From AP-16 sp046727735 (GTDB lineage Bacteria > Pseudomonadota > Alphaproteobacteria > Rhizobiales > Xanthobacteraceae): DNA of 64,000 nucleotides. Within the stretch, counting starts at the first letter, position 1; every line of letters starts with the position of its first letter. Where the stretch lies: contig JBKPDF010000007.1 in NCBI GenBank assembly GCA_046727735.1, forward strand, positions 83,519 to 147,518, given 5' to 3'. A model generated the notes under the pieces. The model had not been told where the DNA came from, searched no databases, and worked only from the letters and a program-made list of their open reading frames with translations. Positions 47,338 to 60,942 of this stretch are shown here, piece by piece. Position numbers and translations under genes: made by a program.

Positions 47338-48471
47338 TTAGCGCATGAGCCGGTCGCTGCGCCAGTTGACCTGGAAGAAATCGGCGACTCGCGCCGGCAG
47401 GCTCGGCGAATCCTGCGCGCGCGGCACGGCGAAATAGCGGCAGGTGATCACATCGCCCTCGATCTCGACGCGCATGAAGCCGTGGGTGTCGTCGACATAT
47501 TTTTCCAGCACGGCGTCGGACTGCAGATCGCGGAACGGCGTGGTCACCTTGGCGCCCTGAAAGTTCACGACCTCGTGCAGATTGTGATAGCCGCCGGCGC
47601 CGGCAACCACATAGGTGCGGTTGTTCTGGCCCTCGGAACGGGTGAAGCGCTGGTACTTGTGCACATGAGCGGTGAATACGAGGTCGGGATGCACGCCCGC
47701 CGCCTCGACCGCGTCCTCGAGCAGTTGCTTCATCGCCGGACTGCCGCTGTGAAAGCTGTCGGCGGAATACAGCGGATGGTGCAGACAGACGAGGATCGCC
47801 TTGTTGCGATCGGCCTGCTTGAGCTCGTTGACGAACCAATCTTGCTGCGGCTGCTGCACCTCGCCGCCTTCCGGCACGTTGGTGTAGAGCCCGATGAAGG
47901 TCGCGAGCGGGGTCAAAAGGGTCCAATAGGGGTTCGGTTGGTGCACCGCCTCTCGCGGCATATCCTGCGCTTCGGGCGCGGGCCCGTTCGCGGTCGGCGG
48001 CGCGCAGAAATTCTCGATGAAGGTCTCGATTCCGGTGGGGACCGGCGATCTGCGCTTGACCAGCCCGTCGTGATTGCCCGGAATTGCCACGATGGCCGGA
48101 GGGTAGTGCTCGTAGGGATGATAGAACTGCGGGTAATACTCGTCTTGCGCGCCGTTGAAATACACGACGTCCCCCAGGTGATAGAAGAACGCCGGCTGCG
48201 CATCGGGCGCGCTGCTGCGGCAATCATCCTCCATCGCCTTGACGACGCGCTGCTGAGGGGCGGCGTCGCGGACCCCGCCGGTGTCGCCGCAGATGTGGAA
48301 CACCATTTTGCGGTCGAGGCCCGCCGGCAGGTTCCGGATCAGATCCTCGACATCCACCCGGTACGGCGCCTGCCCGGGACCGGTCGGAAAGGACTGATAC
48401 GGCGCGCCCCGGAACGCGGCTTGTTGGACAAAACGCGGCACATCGACGGTGGGACGGGCCCTTCCGTACAT
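47338..48471 (-). CDS. Calcineurin-like metallophosphoesterase
   Basis: A 377-residue phosphoesterase without an obvious signal peptide. The motifs of the family are in order: FHICGDTGGV (Asp), FYHLGDVVYF (GD), IVAIPGNHD (GNHD), LVCLHHPLYS and FTAHVHKYQR (His pairs). Together they build the two-metal site. The substrate is not evident; such enzymes range from phosphodiesterases to purple-acid-phosphatase-like proteins. ATG follows GGGAGG. Confidence 0.88.
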   Translation of the reverse strand: MYGRARPTVDVPRFVQQAAFRGAPYQSFPTGPGQAPYRVDVEDLIRNLPAGLDRKMVFHICGDTGGVRDAAPQQRVVKAMEDDCRSSAPDAQPAFFYHLGDVVYFNGAQDEYYPQFYHPYEHYPPAIVAIPGNHDGLVKRRSPVPTGIETFIENFCAPPTANGPAPEAQDMPREAVHQPNPYWTLLTPLATFIGLYTNVPEGGEVQQPQQDWFVNELKQADRNKAILVCLHHPLYSADSFHSGSPAMKQLLEDAVEAAGVHPDLVFTAHVHKYQRFTRSEGQNNRTYVVAGAGGYHNLHEVVNFQGAKVTTPFRDLQSDAVLEKYVDDTHGFMRVEIEGDVITCRYFAVPRAQDSPSLPARVADFFQVNWRSDRLMR

Positions 48472-48701
48472 GTTCGCCTCCCATGAAGGATCGGATCGTC
48501 AGCGCGGAAGTGTCGACGGCGGCGCGCGTGCGCCTGGCACACGCAATAGGAGAGAAAGAATTCTACCTCAACGCACGCGGACCACAAACTAAAATTGCTG
48601 TAAAGTCATACCGCACGGAAACCGTGCGAGACCGTCCGCGGACCGCGGAACTCGCAAACGAGCAACCGCGACGCGGGTGTCGTCATTGCCCGCACAAGGG
48701 G

Positions 48702-48959
48702 TCAGGGCGCGCAGCCGCCCGCGATCCAGGCTTCGAACAGCCGGATCTGCTCGGCGCTCCACGGGCCACCCTGGTCGGGCGGCGGCATCATGTCGAAGCC
48801 TTCGGCCTTGAGCCGTTCGAGGATTTCCTGGGCGTGCGCGCGCACCTCCTCGTGGCTCGAAAGATCGCAGAACCACGCCATGTGCTCGACGTCGAGCTCG
48901 CGGAACAGCGGCCGGATGTCCGCCGCGAAGCCGATCGGTCCGGAGCGTGCGTCAGCCAT
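48702..48959 (-). CDS. 85-residue protein resembling a cytochrome c-like segment without heme motif
   Basis: The short product begins MADARSGPIGFAADIRPLFRELD and ends WSAEQIRLFEAWIAGGCAP. The IRPLF start and the final F-x2-WI-x-GG pattern recall planctomycete-type and other c-cytochrome domains, and MMPPPDQGGPW resembles the distal Met loop, but there is no CxxCH. It may bind something other than heme or be a domain remnant. It has no signal peptide. It stands alone between the metallophosphoesterase and the repeat before gyrB. Confidence 0.6.
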   Translation of the reverse strand: MADARSGPIGFAADIRPLFRELDVEHMAWFCDLSSHEEVRAHAQEILERLKAEGFDMMPPPDQGGPWSAEQIRLFEAWIAGGCAP

Positions 48960-49037
48960 GGCGGATCATATCAATCCGGTCGCGCTGCGCACTCGCGATC
49001 CTCTCCCCTGGCGATTGTTGTGAAAGCAGACCAACAG

Positions 49038-49217
49038 ACGCGCTTCCCCTCTCCCCGCAACGCGGGGAGAGGGTGACGAGCCGACCTAGTCGGCGAGTCG
49101 GGTGAGGGGGCAAACTTGCAAGTCTGCCGAACGCATCACTCGCAATCGCCCCTCACCCGGTTCGGCCTGCGGTCCTCACCACCCCTCTCCCCGCAACCGG
49201 GGAGAGGGAAAGCGCGT
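49038..49217. repeat. Composite inverted repeat of the CCCTCTCCCC family
   Basis: ACGCGCTTCCCCTCTCCCC at the left faces GGGGAGAGGGAAAGCGCGT at the right. Each arm also has its own hairpin (CCCCGCAACGCGGGG; CCCCGCAACCGGGG) and GGGTGAGGGG / CCCCTCACCC blocks. Short relatives lie at 53087-53146 and 63727-63793. It fills the 307-base gap before the gyrB stop. Confidence 0.75.
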
Positions 49218-49266
49218 TTGCCGCTCGGTTTCCCGACGATTCCCACCGGAAAAGGGTTAGCCGCCT

Positions 49267-51699
<2,433 letters not shown>

Positions 51700-51891
51700 G
51701 GAGGGGGCGAATCAGTTAGGCGATTTCGAAGGTCGCCGGACTTGATGTGACACGAAAAGTCGAAGCCGTACAGCGCAAAGTGGGGTAGCGTAAGCTACTG
51801 GCCCTCTTGAGGTTTTCGGCCTGGCGGCGGCGCGGAAAACGGCGGTCGGAGAACGCGGTTTACTGCTCTCCAATATAGGATCGCGGACGCA

Positions 51892-53118
51892 TCATTGCCA
51901 CCGCTCGACGCGTCCCGGACTGACCGCGAAGATCTCCGCGCGCGAGGCGATTTCGGCGAACGCCGCGGGATCGGCGCCGGTCAAAAAAACCTGCGCGCCG
52001 AGGCTTTCGAGCGCGCCGAACAGCGCCGAGCGGCGGGCCGGATCGAGGTGTGCGGCGACCTCGTCGAGCAGCAGCACCGGCGCGAAGCTGGTCATGTCGG
52101 CGATCAGCCCGGCATGGGCGAGCACGAGATTGATCAGCAGCGCCTTCTGCTCGCCGGTCGAGGTTTCGCTCGCCGCAATTCCCTTGGGCCCGTGAACGAC
52201 CGCGAGATCGCTGCGATGCGGGCCATCGAGCGTCCGGCCCGCGGCGGCATCGCGGACGCGGTTTTCCTGCAGGCTTGCGCGATAGCGATCCTCGACTTCG
52301 CTCGCGGGCTCGCTCCCGAGCGCGGTTTCGATCGCGCCCGAAATCCCGATCGAGGCCCACGGGAAAGGCGAGCTTTGCGCACGGCGAGCCGCGAGCGCCA
52401 CGCCGAGGCGCCGTACCGTCTCGACCCGCGCGGCCGCGACTGCGACCGCGAGCTCCGCGGTCTCGCGCTCGACTGCATCGAGCCAATGCGGGTCGGGGTC
52501 TTGGTCTTCGAGCAGGCGATTGCGCGAGCGCAAGGAGCGCTCGAGCGCGGCGACCCGGCTGCCGTGAGCCGGATCGACGGCGAGCACCAGGCGATCGAGG
52601 AAGCGCCGCCGCTCGGAAGGGGCGCCCGCGAACAGCTGATCCATCGCGGGCACGAGCCATACGATGTGGAGATGGTCGGAGAACGCGGCGGCGGATGCGA
52701 CCGGCGTGCGGTCGACACGGCATTCTCGGGCGCGCGACTCGCCCTCGCCGCGCGGCGGCTCCAGTCCGGTGCCGAGTGTGACGAGTCCGAGCGCGCCTTC
52801 AATTTCCGCCGCGGCCGCCCAGGAGCCGTCGCCCTCCGAGAACGCCACGTCCTCGAAGGTCGCGCGACGCAGCCCGCGCCCGGGCGCAAAGAACGAGACC
52901 GCCTCGAGCAGGTTGGTCTTGCCCGCGCCGTTCGGACCGACGAGCACCACGGGGTTGCGCTCCACGAAAATTTCCGTCGCCCGATAGCTGCGGAAATTCG
53001 TCAGCACCAGCCGCCGGATGCGCGCCGCCCTTCCGAATCCTTTATTCGTGCCGTTGGGATCGGCCTCGGCCTCGCCATGCGGGGAACCACCCTCTCCCCC
53101 TGTGGGAGAGGGTGGCAC
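51892..53118 (-). CDS. recF: DNA replication/repair protein RecF
   Basis: A RecF-type ABC/SMC ATPase that helps RecOR load RecA at gaps. It shows RIRRLVLTNFRSYRATEI, Walker A VLVGPNGAGKTNLLEAVSFF, the signature region STGEQKALLINLVLAHA and Walker B VLLLDEVAAHLDPARR. The start is unclear: no ATG lies in frame near the conserved N-terminus. Candidates are GTG at 53118 (inside a dispersed repeat, used here), TTG at 53187, or GTG at 53007, which would cut into the first beta strand. Residues before about 53030 appear repeat-derived and are probably not conserved. Confidence 0.9.
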   Translation of the reverse strand: MPPSPTGGEGGSPHGEAEADPNGTNKGFGRAARIRRLVLTNFRSYRATEIFVERNPVVLVGPNGAGKTNLLEAVSFFAPGRGLRRATFEDVAFSEGDGSWAAAAEIEGALGLVTLGTGLEPPRGEGESRARECRVDRTPVASAAAFSDHLHIVWLVPAMDQLFAGAPSERRRFLDRLVLAVDPAHGSRVAALERSLRSRNRLLEDQDPDPHWLDAVERETAELAVAVAAARVETVRRLGVALAARRAQSSPFPWASIGISGAIETALGSEPASEVEDRYRASLQENRVRDAAAGRTLDGPHRSDLAVVHGPKGIAASETSTGEQKALLINLVLAHAGLIADMTSFAPVLLLDEVAAHLDPARRSALFGALESLGAQVFLTGADPAAFAEIASRAEIFAVSPGRVERWQ

Positions 53119-53146
53119 CGAGCGTAGCGAGGTGCCGGGTGAGGGG
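53087..53146. repeat. CCCTCTCCC-family palindromic repeat at the recF 5' end
   Basis: CCACCCTCTCCC and GGGAGAGGGTGG form a 12-bp stem, followed by GCACC...GGTGC and CCGGGTGAGGGG. The element lies across the region where recF should start. Relatives are at 49038-49217 and 63727-63793. Confidence 0.75.
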
Positions 53147-53262
53147 TCTTTCGGAAGACTGACCACGGACGACGGATGACAGATCAACCCCGAAACGCAA
53201 TGGCAAGTGCTCGAAAGGCTGCGAACGTCGGTGGTCCGTGGTCGGTGCTCCGTCCTCCGAAC

Positions 53263-54381
53263 TCACACCCGCATCGGCATCAGCACGTAGAGCGCGTCCT
53301 TGGTATCGCGGTCCTCGATCAGGGTCGGGGAGCCCGGATCGGCGAGCTTCAGCACGGCGGATTCGCCTTCGATCTGCCCGGCGATATCGAGCAGGTAGCG
53401 GGAGTTGAAGCCGATATCGAGCGGCTCGGCTTCGTATTCGACCTCGAGCTCCTCGGTGGCGCTGCCGGAATCCGGATTGGTGACCGAGAGCACGAGCTTG
53501 CTGCCGGAGAGCGCGAGCTTGACCGCGCGGCCGCGCTCGCTCGACACGGTGGAGACGCGGTCGACCGCCGCGGCGAAATCCGCCTTGTCGATCGTGAGCT
53601 TCTTGTCGTTGCCGAGCGGGATGACGCGCGCGTAATCCGGGAACGTCCCGTCGATCAGCTTCGAGGTGAGCACCACGTCGCCGAGCGTGAAGCGGATCTT
53701 GGTCTGCGACAGCTCGATGCCGACCTCCGCTTCGCCGTCCTCGATCAGCCGCTGCACCTCGCCGACCGCCTTGCGCGGCACGATGACGCCGGGCATGCCG
53801 ACGGCGCCCTGCGGCGCCGCAAGGTCGAGCTGCGCCAACCGGTGGCCGTCGGTCGCAACCGCGCGCAGCGCGGTCGCATGCGCGTTCCCGGCAGTGTGCA
53901 AATAAATGCCGTTGAGGTAGTAGCGCGTCTCCTCGGTCGAGATCGCGAACTGGGTCTTGTCGATCAGCCGTCTGAGGTCTTTGGCGGCAAGCGGGAATTT
54001 GTGAGTCATCTCGCCCGCGGCGAGATCGGGAAAATCGCTCTCGGGCAGGGTCTGCAGCGAAAACCGCGAACGGCCGGCCCGCAGGGCGAGGCTCGCGCGG
54101 TCGCCCGAGGCCTCGAGCAGGATCTGGGTGCCCTCGGGGAGCTTGCGCACGATGTCGTAGAACATGTGCGCCGGCACGGTGGTCGCCCCCGCGGGTCCCA
54201 CCTCGGCCGGGATCGTCTCGATCACTTCGAGATCGAGGTCGGTGGCTTTGAGCGCGAGTTTCCCGTCCTCGGCCCGGATCAGCACGTTGGCGAGAATCGG
54301 GATGGTGTTGCGCCGCTCCACGACCCGGTGCACGTGCCCCAGCGATCGCAACAGCGCGGCGCGCTCGACGGTGACTTTCAT
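53263..54381 (-). CDS. dnaN: DNA polymerase III subunit beta (sliding clamp)
   Basis: The 372-residue ring clamp, three repeats of the clamp fold: MKVTVERAALLRSLGHVHRVVERRNTIPIL, then KFPLAAKDLRRLIDKTQFAIS, and the third with YARVIPLGNDKKLTIDKADF. The C-terminus DALYVLMPMRV forms part of the client-binding groove. It lies 144 bases after dnaA on the same strand. Confidence 0.99.
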   Translation of the reverse strand: MKVTVERAALLRSLGHVHRVVERRNTIPILANVLIRAEDGKLALKATDLDLEVIETIPAEVGPAGATTVPAHMFYDIVRKLPEGTQILLEASGDRASLALRAGRSRFSLQTLPESDFPDLAAGEMTHKFPLAAKDLRRLIDKTQFAISTEETRYYLNGIYLHTAGNAHATALRAVATDGHRLAQLDLAAPQGAVGMPGVIVPRKAVGEVQRLIEDGEAEVGIELSQTKIRFTLGDVVLTSKLIDGTFPDYARVIPLGNDKKLTIDKADFAAAVDRVSTVSSERGRAVKLALSGSKLVLSVTNPDSGSATEELEVEYEAEPLDIGFNSRYLLDIAGQIEGESAVLKLADPGSPTLIEDRDTKDALYVLMPMRV

Positions 54382-54427
54382 GACGAACCCCGCTTGGGCA
54401 TGGTTGTTGGGCGCGCAGGGGCGCCGC

Positions 54428-54456
54428 GGCCCCGGCCCCTGGGTGGCGCCGGGGCC
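54428..54456 (-). terminator. GC-rich inverted repeat between dnaA and dnaN
   Basis: GGCCCCGG and CCGGGGCC, 13 bases apart, can form an 8-bp stem in the 144-base dnaA-dnaN gap. There is no T tract; it could be a weak terminator or simply GC bias. Confidence 0.3.
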
Positions 54457-54525
54457 TGAAAGTGGCGTGACTGCCCGGCTAAGGCAAGTGCGGCGGGGCG
54501 GCCGGCACGCACCCGCTCCCGCCCG

Positions 54526-56043
54526 CTACTCCTGCAACAAGCGTTTGAGCAATTCGACCTCGTCGGCGGTCGCCGTGTCGTTGCCGACCAGGGTCTCGAT
54601 CTTGCGCACCGCGTGCAGCACGGTCGTGTGATCGCGCCCGCCGAACCGGCGGCCGATCTCGGGCAGCGACCGCAACGTCAGGGTCTTGGCGAGATACATC
54701 GCGATCTGCCGCGGCCGCACCACGTTGGCCGTGCGGCGGGACGACAACAGATCCGCGCGGCTGACGTTGTACTGCCGCGCCACGGTGCGCTGGATGTCTT
54801 CGATGCGCACGCGCTTGGGATCCTGCGGCCGCACCAGGTCGCGCACGGCGCATTCCGCCATTTCCAGCGTCACCGCCTGACCGGTGAGCTTGTTGTGCGC
54901 CAGCAAGCGGTTGAGCGCGCCGTCGAGGTCCCGGCCGTTGTGGGTGATGGTCTTGGCGATGAACGCCAGCACCGGTGCCGGGACGTCGAAACCGGGATGA
55001 TGCAACCGCGCCAGCGCCACGCGCGCCTTGAGAATCTCGAGCCGCAGCTCCTCCTCGTGCGATCCCATCTCGACCACGAGCCCGCCGGCGAGACGCGAGC
55101 GGACGCGGTCGTCGAGGCTCTCGAGATCGGCCGGAGGCCGGTCGCCGGCGACCACCACCTGCCGCCCGGCGTCGATCAGCGCGTTGAGGGTGTGACAGAA
55201 CTCGGCCTGGGTGGATTTGCCTTGCAGGAACTGCATATCGTCGATCACCAGCACGTCGATCGCCCGCAGCGCCTCCTTGAATGCGATCGCCGTCTGGGTC
55301 TTGAGCGCGGAAACGAAGCCGTACATGAAGCGCTCGGCGGTCAAATACAGCACCTTGCGGCCGCCGCTCGAATTGCCCGCCCAGGCGATCGCCTGCAGCA
55401 AATGCGTCTTGCCGAGCCCGACGCCGGCGTGAATGTAAAGCGGATTGAACATCACGGCTTCGCCGCGGCGGCCATTGGCGACCTGCTTGGCGGCGGCATG
55501 GGCGAGCGTATTGGAGCGGCCGATCACGAACAGATCGAAGGTGAGGCGCGGATCGAGCGGCGAGCCGCCGAGCGCCTCCTGCTGGGTGGCGGCGGGTACC
55601 AGGAAGTGCCGATGATCGGCTGCCTCCGGATATTCGCGGCCGTCGCGAAGCGATTCACCGCGCTCCGATTTCGGCTTGGTGCAATTGTTCCGCAGCACCG
55701 CGGAGCGCACCATGACCTCGATACGGCGCAGCAGCGGCTGCTCGGCTCTCCAGCAGGCCAGCACCCGCTCCGCGTAATGCGCCTGGATCCAGCTCTTCAA
55801 GAACCGGGTCGGGACCGAGAGGCGAACCGCGTCCTCGTCGAGGCCGTCGAGTTCCATCCGGGCGAACCAGCTGGAGAAGATGTCGTCGCCGACTTCGGCG
55901 CGCAGCCGCTGCTTGACCCGGGACCATTGCTCCAGATCCGTGCTCGTCATCTCGGTGGTCTTTCGCGGGGCTTGCGGCGGGGCGGTCAGGATTGCAGACG
56001 GGCGAAACACCGCAGGAGCCGGCTCAGGGGGCTTCAACATCAT
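54526..56043 (-). CDS. dnaA: Chromosomal replication initiator protein DnaA
   Basis: A 505-residue DnaA. Domain I is WSRVKQRLRAEVGDDIFSSWF, followed by a linker and AAA+ Walker A HAGVGLGKTHLLQAIAWAG near residue 205 and Walker B IDVLVIDDMQFLQGKS. The DNA-binding domain IV carries FGGRDHTTVLHAVRKIE. Tandem ATGs at 56043/56040 follow GCGGAG; ATG at 55950 (MTSTDLEQWSRV) would give a 474-residue protein closer to other rhizobial starts but has a poor ribosome site. The frame is open upstream to 56169 without a better start. Confidence 0.96.
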   Translation of the reverse strand: MMLKPPEPAPAVFRPSAILTAPPQAPRKTTEMTSTDLEQWSRVKQRLRAEVGDDIFSSWFARMELDGLDEDAVRLSVPTRFLKSWIQAHYAERVLACWRAEQPLLRRIEVMVRSAVLRNNCTKPKSERGESLRDGREYPEAADHRHFLVPAATQQEALGGSPLDPRLTFDLFVIGRSNTLAHAAAKQVANGRRGEAVMFNPLYIHAGVGLGKTHLLQAIAWAGNSSGGRKVLYLTAERFMYGFVSALKTQTAIAFKEALRAIDVLVIDDMQFLQGKSTQAEFCHTLNALIDAGRQVVVAGDRPPADLESLDDRVRSRLAGGLVVEMGSHEEELRLEILKARVALARLHHPGFDVPAPVLAFIAKTITHNGRDLDGALNRLLAHNKLTGQAVTLEMAECAVRDLVRPQDPKRVRIEDIQRTVARQYNVSRADLLSSRRTANVVRPRQIAMYLAKTLTLRSLPEIGRRFGGRDHTTVLHAVRKIETLVGNDTATADEVELLKRLLQE

Positions 56044-56131
56044 GGGCTCCGCAAATTCTCGGTCGACATCGATCGGACCCGATGCAACGTGACGGCGATG
56101 AAACGACAGGAAGGGACGGGGAACGAGCGGC

Positions 56132-56305
56132 TCAGCGGCCCGGCGGGGCCGTCGCGCTCGAAGGCGCAATGTCGCGGCGCGGAGCCTCGCCGCTCGATCC
56201 GGAGCGCAACCGGAACGGGTAGCAGCCGCGGTGCAATAGCCGCAGCCGCGGGAATGGCGGGAAAAGCCAGCCGATCGGTGCAGCCGACGTTGGTATGGTT
56301 CTCAT
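56132..56305 (-). CDS. Possible 57-residue ORF upstream of dnaA
   Basis: An ORF with an ATG eight bases downstream of a strong AAGGGGG site reads MRTIPTSAAPIGWLFPPFPR at its start and ends ATAPPGR, 88 bases before the dnaA ATG. It is rich in Pro, Arg and Leu, and I do not recognise it. The good Shine-Dalgarno is the only positive sign; base composition does not separate it from the flanks. It could be a leader peptide for dnaA or chance. Confidence 0.3.
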   Translation of the reverse strand: MRTIPTSAAPIGWLFPPFPRLRLLHRGCYPFRLRSGSSGEAPRRDIAPSSATAPPGR

Positions 56306-57115
56306 GATGCCCCCTTGATCACCACGGCCGCATCTTCGCGGTGTCTAGCGCCTTGGGTCGCTTGCTCTCCAAGATCGCTTCGCGACACTACGCATGAGAA
56401 CAACGAAGTCGCGAAGTTCAGTCACGTCCTCGGACGCCCCCAGCGTCGCACGCATGACCGACGATACCGCTCGCCTCCGGACAAAATACTCCCGTTCTCA
56501 CGAGTGATGAGCTTGAACACCGAAACTTTGTTTGGAGCCGCTGGAACCGCGGAGGTGACTGGACATTACACAGGCGCCCGGAGCCCCGCAAGAACCTTTT
56601 GCGACAGTGCCGTCGTTCCGCGCGGCGCGGCGGCGGCGGTTCGCGTCGGGCCGTTATCCAAATACTTGAATCGGCGCGGGGAATCCGCAACGCCGCGCGG
56701 CCTGACGTCGTGCGAGGACTGCCGCGCCACCCGCGCGGTGCTCGTTCGCCGACGGCAGCCCTGCGGGCGGCATTCCCGCCATTGTTTGGTACTATCTCGG
56801 CAAGCCCTTGCGATTTAGAAGCTTTTTGTGAGCGCCGGAAATTTCGCCCGCGCGGGCGAAAATCGCGCGGCGCAGCCGGAAGACCGCATCTTTTGCCGCG
56901 CGCCGATGTTTTTGCCGATCTGTGGCATTCGCGCAACAAGCCCCGCATCGGTTCGCGTCGATCCCATGCGCGTCCGAGCGCGGCAGAGTCCGAGAATCCA
57001 AACGCTGGATTTCGAAATGCGAACCGCGTTGTTCTGAGGATCGACGGCAGAAACGGCGCAATCTGCAGGCAGCGCTCGACGAGGCCCAAGCATGGCGGAG
57101 TCTCAGGAGCGACGG
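56306..57115. other. Long noncoding stretch between rpsT and dnaA
   Basis: No ORF here has coding character on either strand. It holds the 20-bp perfect palindrome TTTCGCCCGCGCGGGCGAAA near 56843-56862, five GANTC (CcrM-type) sites between 56668 and 57102, and one DnaA-box-like TTATCCAAA near 56654. I see no cluster of DnaA boxes and no AT-rich unwinding region, so it looks more like the dnaA control region plus the rpsT 3' region than an origin. Confidence 0.55.
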
Positions 57116-57382
57116 CTAGGCGCCGAGCTTGGCGATGCGCGCGACGAGACGCGACACTTTGCGGCTTGCCGCATTCTTGTGCAGCACGCCTTTCTGGGCG
57201 GCGCGCATGATCTGCGGCTCGGCCTGCTTCATCACCGCGAGCGCAGTGTTGCGGTCTCCGGCGGCGATCGCTTCCTCGACCTTGCGCACGTAATTGCGCA
57301 CGCGCGAGCGCCGCGACTTGTTGATCGTGGTGTGCCGCACGATCTTGCGCGCGGCCTTTTTGGCTGACTTGGTGTTGGCCAT
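57116..57382 (-). CDS. rpsT: 30S ribosomal protein S20
   Basis: An 88-residue S20, a primary binder of the 16S rRNA 5' domain. It shows the basic N-terminus MANTKSAKKAARKIVRHTTI, RRSRVRNYVRKVEEAIAAGD and KGVLHKNAASRKVSRLVARI. It is encoded upstream of dnaA on the same strand, the usual rhizobial order. Confidence 0.99.
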   Translation of the reverse strand: MANTKSAKKAARKIVRHTTINKSRRSRVRNYVRKVEEAIAAGDRNTALAVMKQAEPQIMRAAQKGVLHKNAASRKVSRLVARIAKLGA

Positions 57383-57515
57383 CGATCGAGTTCCGGGGCG
57401 ACGCCGGTTTCGGCATCATTGCTGGTTTCGGGGGACCGCAGGCGGCGAGCGCACCGAGGCGCGCCGCTTATAGTTCACGGCCGTTCGCGGCGTCAACGCC
57501 GCGGCGCGGGCCGGC

Positions 57516-58407
57516 TCAAGCGACGCGCCGGGCACGTACCGCGTCGTAACCGGCAATCGCGGCCGCCCGATCGGTCGCCAGAACGCGGTAAGCGGCGGCA
57601 TCACCCGCGCCCAGGCCGGATCGCCATGAATATGTGCGAGCAGGGCCTTGACGCCGGCGACCAGCGGCTTGCCTTCGAACAGCTTGCGCACCGCGACCGC
57701 CGCCTCGAACGCGACCGCGTCGCCCGCATAGGCGCGCGCGCAAAGGTCGGCATTGAGATTGACGGTCGCGGAGATGCAGCCGGCGAATCGCCCGTTACGC
57801 GCCTCCTGTAGCACCGCTTCGCTCGAAGGAAACACCGCGAATCCCGGTGCCAACGCCGCGACCGCGCGCGAAAAGCCAAGATCGCCCGAGGAATCCTTGA
57901 GCCCCACGATGCGATCGCCGCGGCGCTCGATGATCCGCGCCACGAGCCCGACATGCCAAGACACGCCCGACAGCGCCGGGAAATGATAGAGGTAAATCGG
58001 GATCGGCCGATCGCGGGTCGCAGCGACGATCGCCTCGACGTAGCCGACGAGGCCGTCGTCGCCACGCCCTGATAATAGAACGGCGGCAAGAGCAGCGCGG
58101 CCGCAAAATCCAGCTCGGCCGCGTAGCGGGTCAGATCGACCGCGTCGGCGAGCGCCGCGGCCCCGGTGCCGACCATCAGCCGCTGCATCGGCAGCCCGGC
58201 ATCGCGATAGGCGCGCATCACCGTGCGGCGCTGCGCGAGCGAAAACGACGTCGCCTCGCCGGTCGTGCCGAGCACGTTGAGCGCATCGCAGCCATGGTCG
58301 AGCAGAAAGCGCGCGAGCGCGGTCGAGCGGGCGCAATCGGGCCCGCCGTTCCGGTCGACCGCGGTCGCGATCGCGGCGATGACGCCGGAGAGTCGAGCTT
58401 CGGGCAT
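57516..58407 (-). pseudogene. Dihydrodipicolinate synthase/N-acetylneuraminate lyase family gene with two frameshifts
   Basis: The frame starting MPEARLSGVIAAIATAVDRNG carries the DapA-family motifs DALNVLGTTGEATSFS and LLPPFYYQG up to about 58065. The homology then continues in a second frame: DDGLVGYVEAIVAATRD, IPIYLYHFP with the catalytic Tyr, and IVGLKDSSGD with the Schiff-base Lys. Near 57594 it moves to a third frame, VLATDRAAAIAGYDAVRARRVA, then TGA. Adding one base at each junction gives 894 bases, 297 residues, the normal family length. At both sites the missing base would lengthen a G run, so a sequencing error is as likely as real decay. The substrate is unknown; it need not be the lysine-pathway DapA. 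Confidence 0.85.
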
Positions 58408-58495
58408 GGGCCCTCCAGGTTTCAGAAGTCAGTGGTCGGGCCGCGAAAGAGATGCCGTAGCGCCGCGAGAACCCAGCACTGACCACTGTCCTCTG

Positions 58496-60781
<2,286 letters not shown>

Positions 60782-60942
60782 TCGACTCTCCCAGGGCGCG
60801 GCCGGCAAAAACAACGGCCGACGTTAGCGGAAGCGGGGCGATCTTCTCAAGGATGCCGGCCGTACGCGTGCGCGCTTCGCCGCTGTGGGCGTCCGGGCCG
60901 CGGCCATGAAATGGCGTGCCGCATCTGCTAGCGTCCGCCCTC

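Noticed and set aside
48702..48959. Calling the 85-residue protein a cytochrome c
   Set aside because: No CxxCH and no signal peptide; only the edges resemble the family.
56640..56670. TTATCCAAA as a DnaA box and thus an origin
   Set aside because: A single imperfect site without neighbours or an AT-rich region is not enough to call oriC.
56418..57419. 333-codon minus-strand ORF across the rpsT-dnaA gap
   Set aside because: It overlaps rpsT in another frame and shows no motif or coding-like composition.
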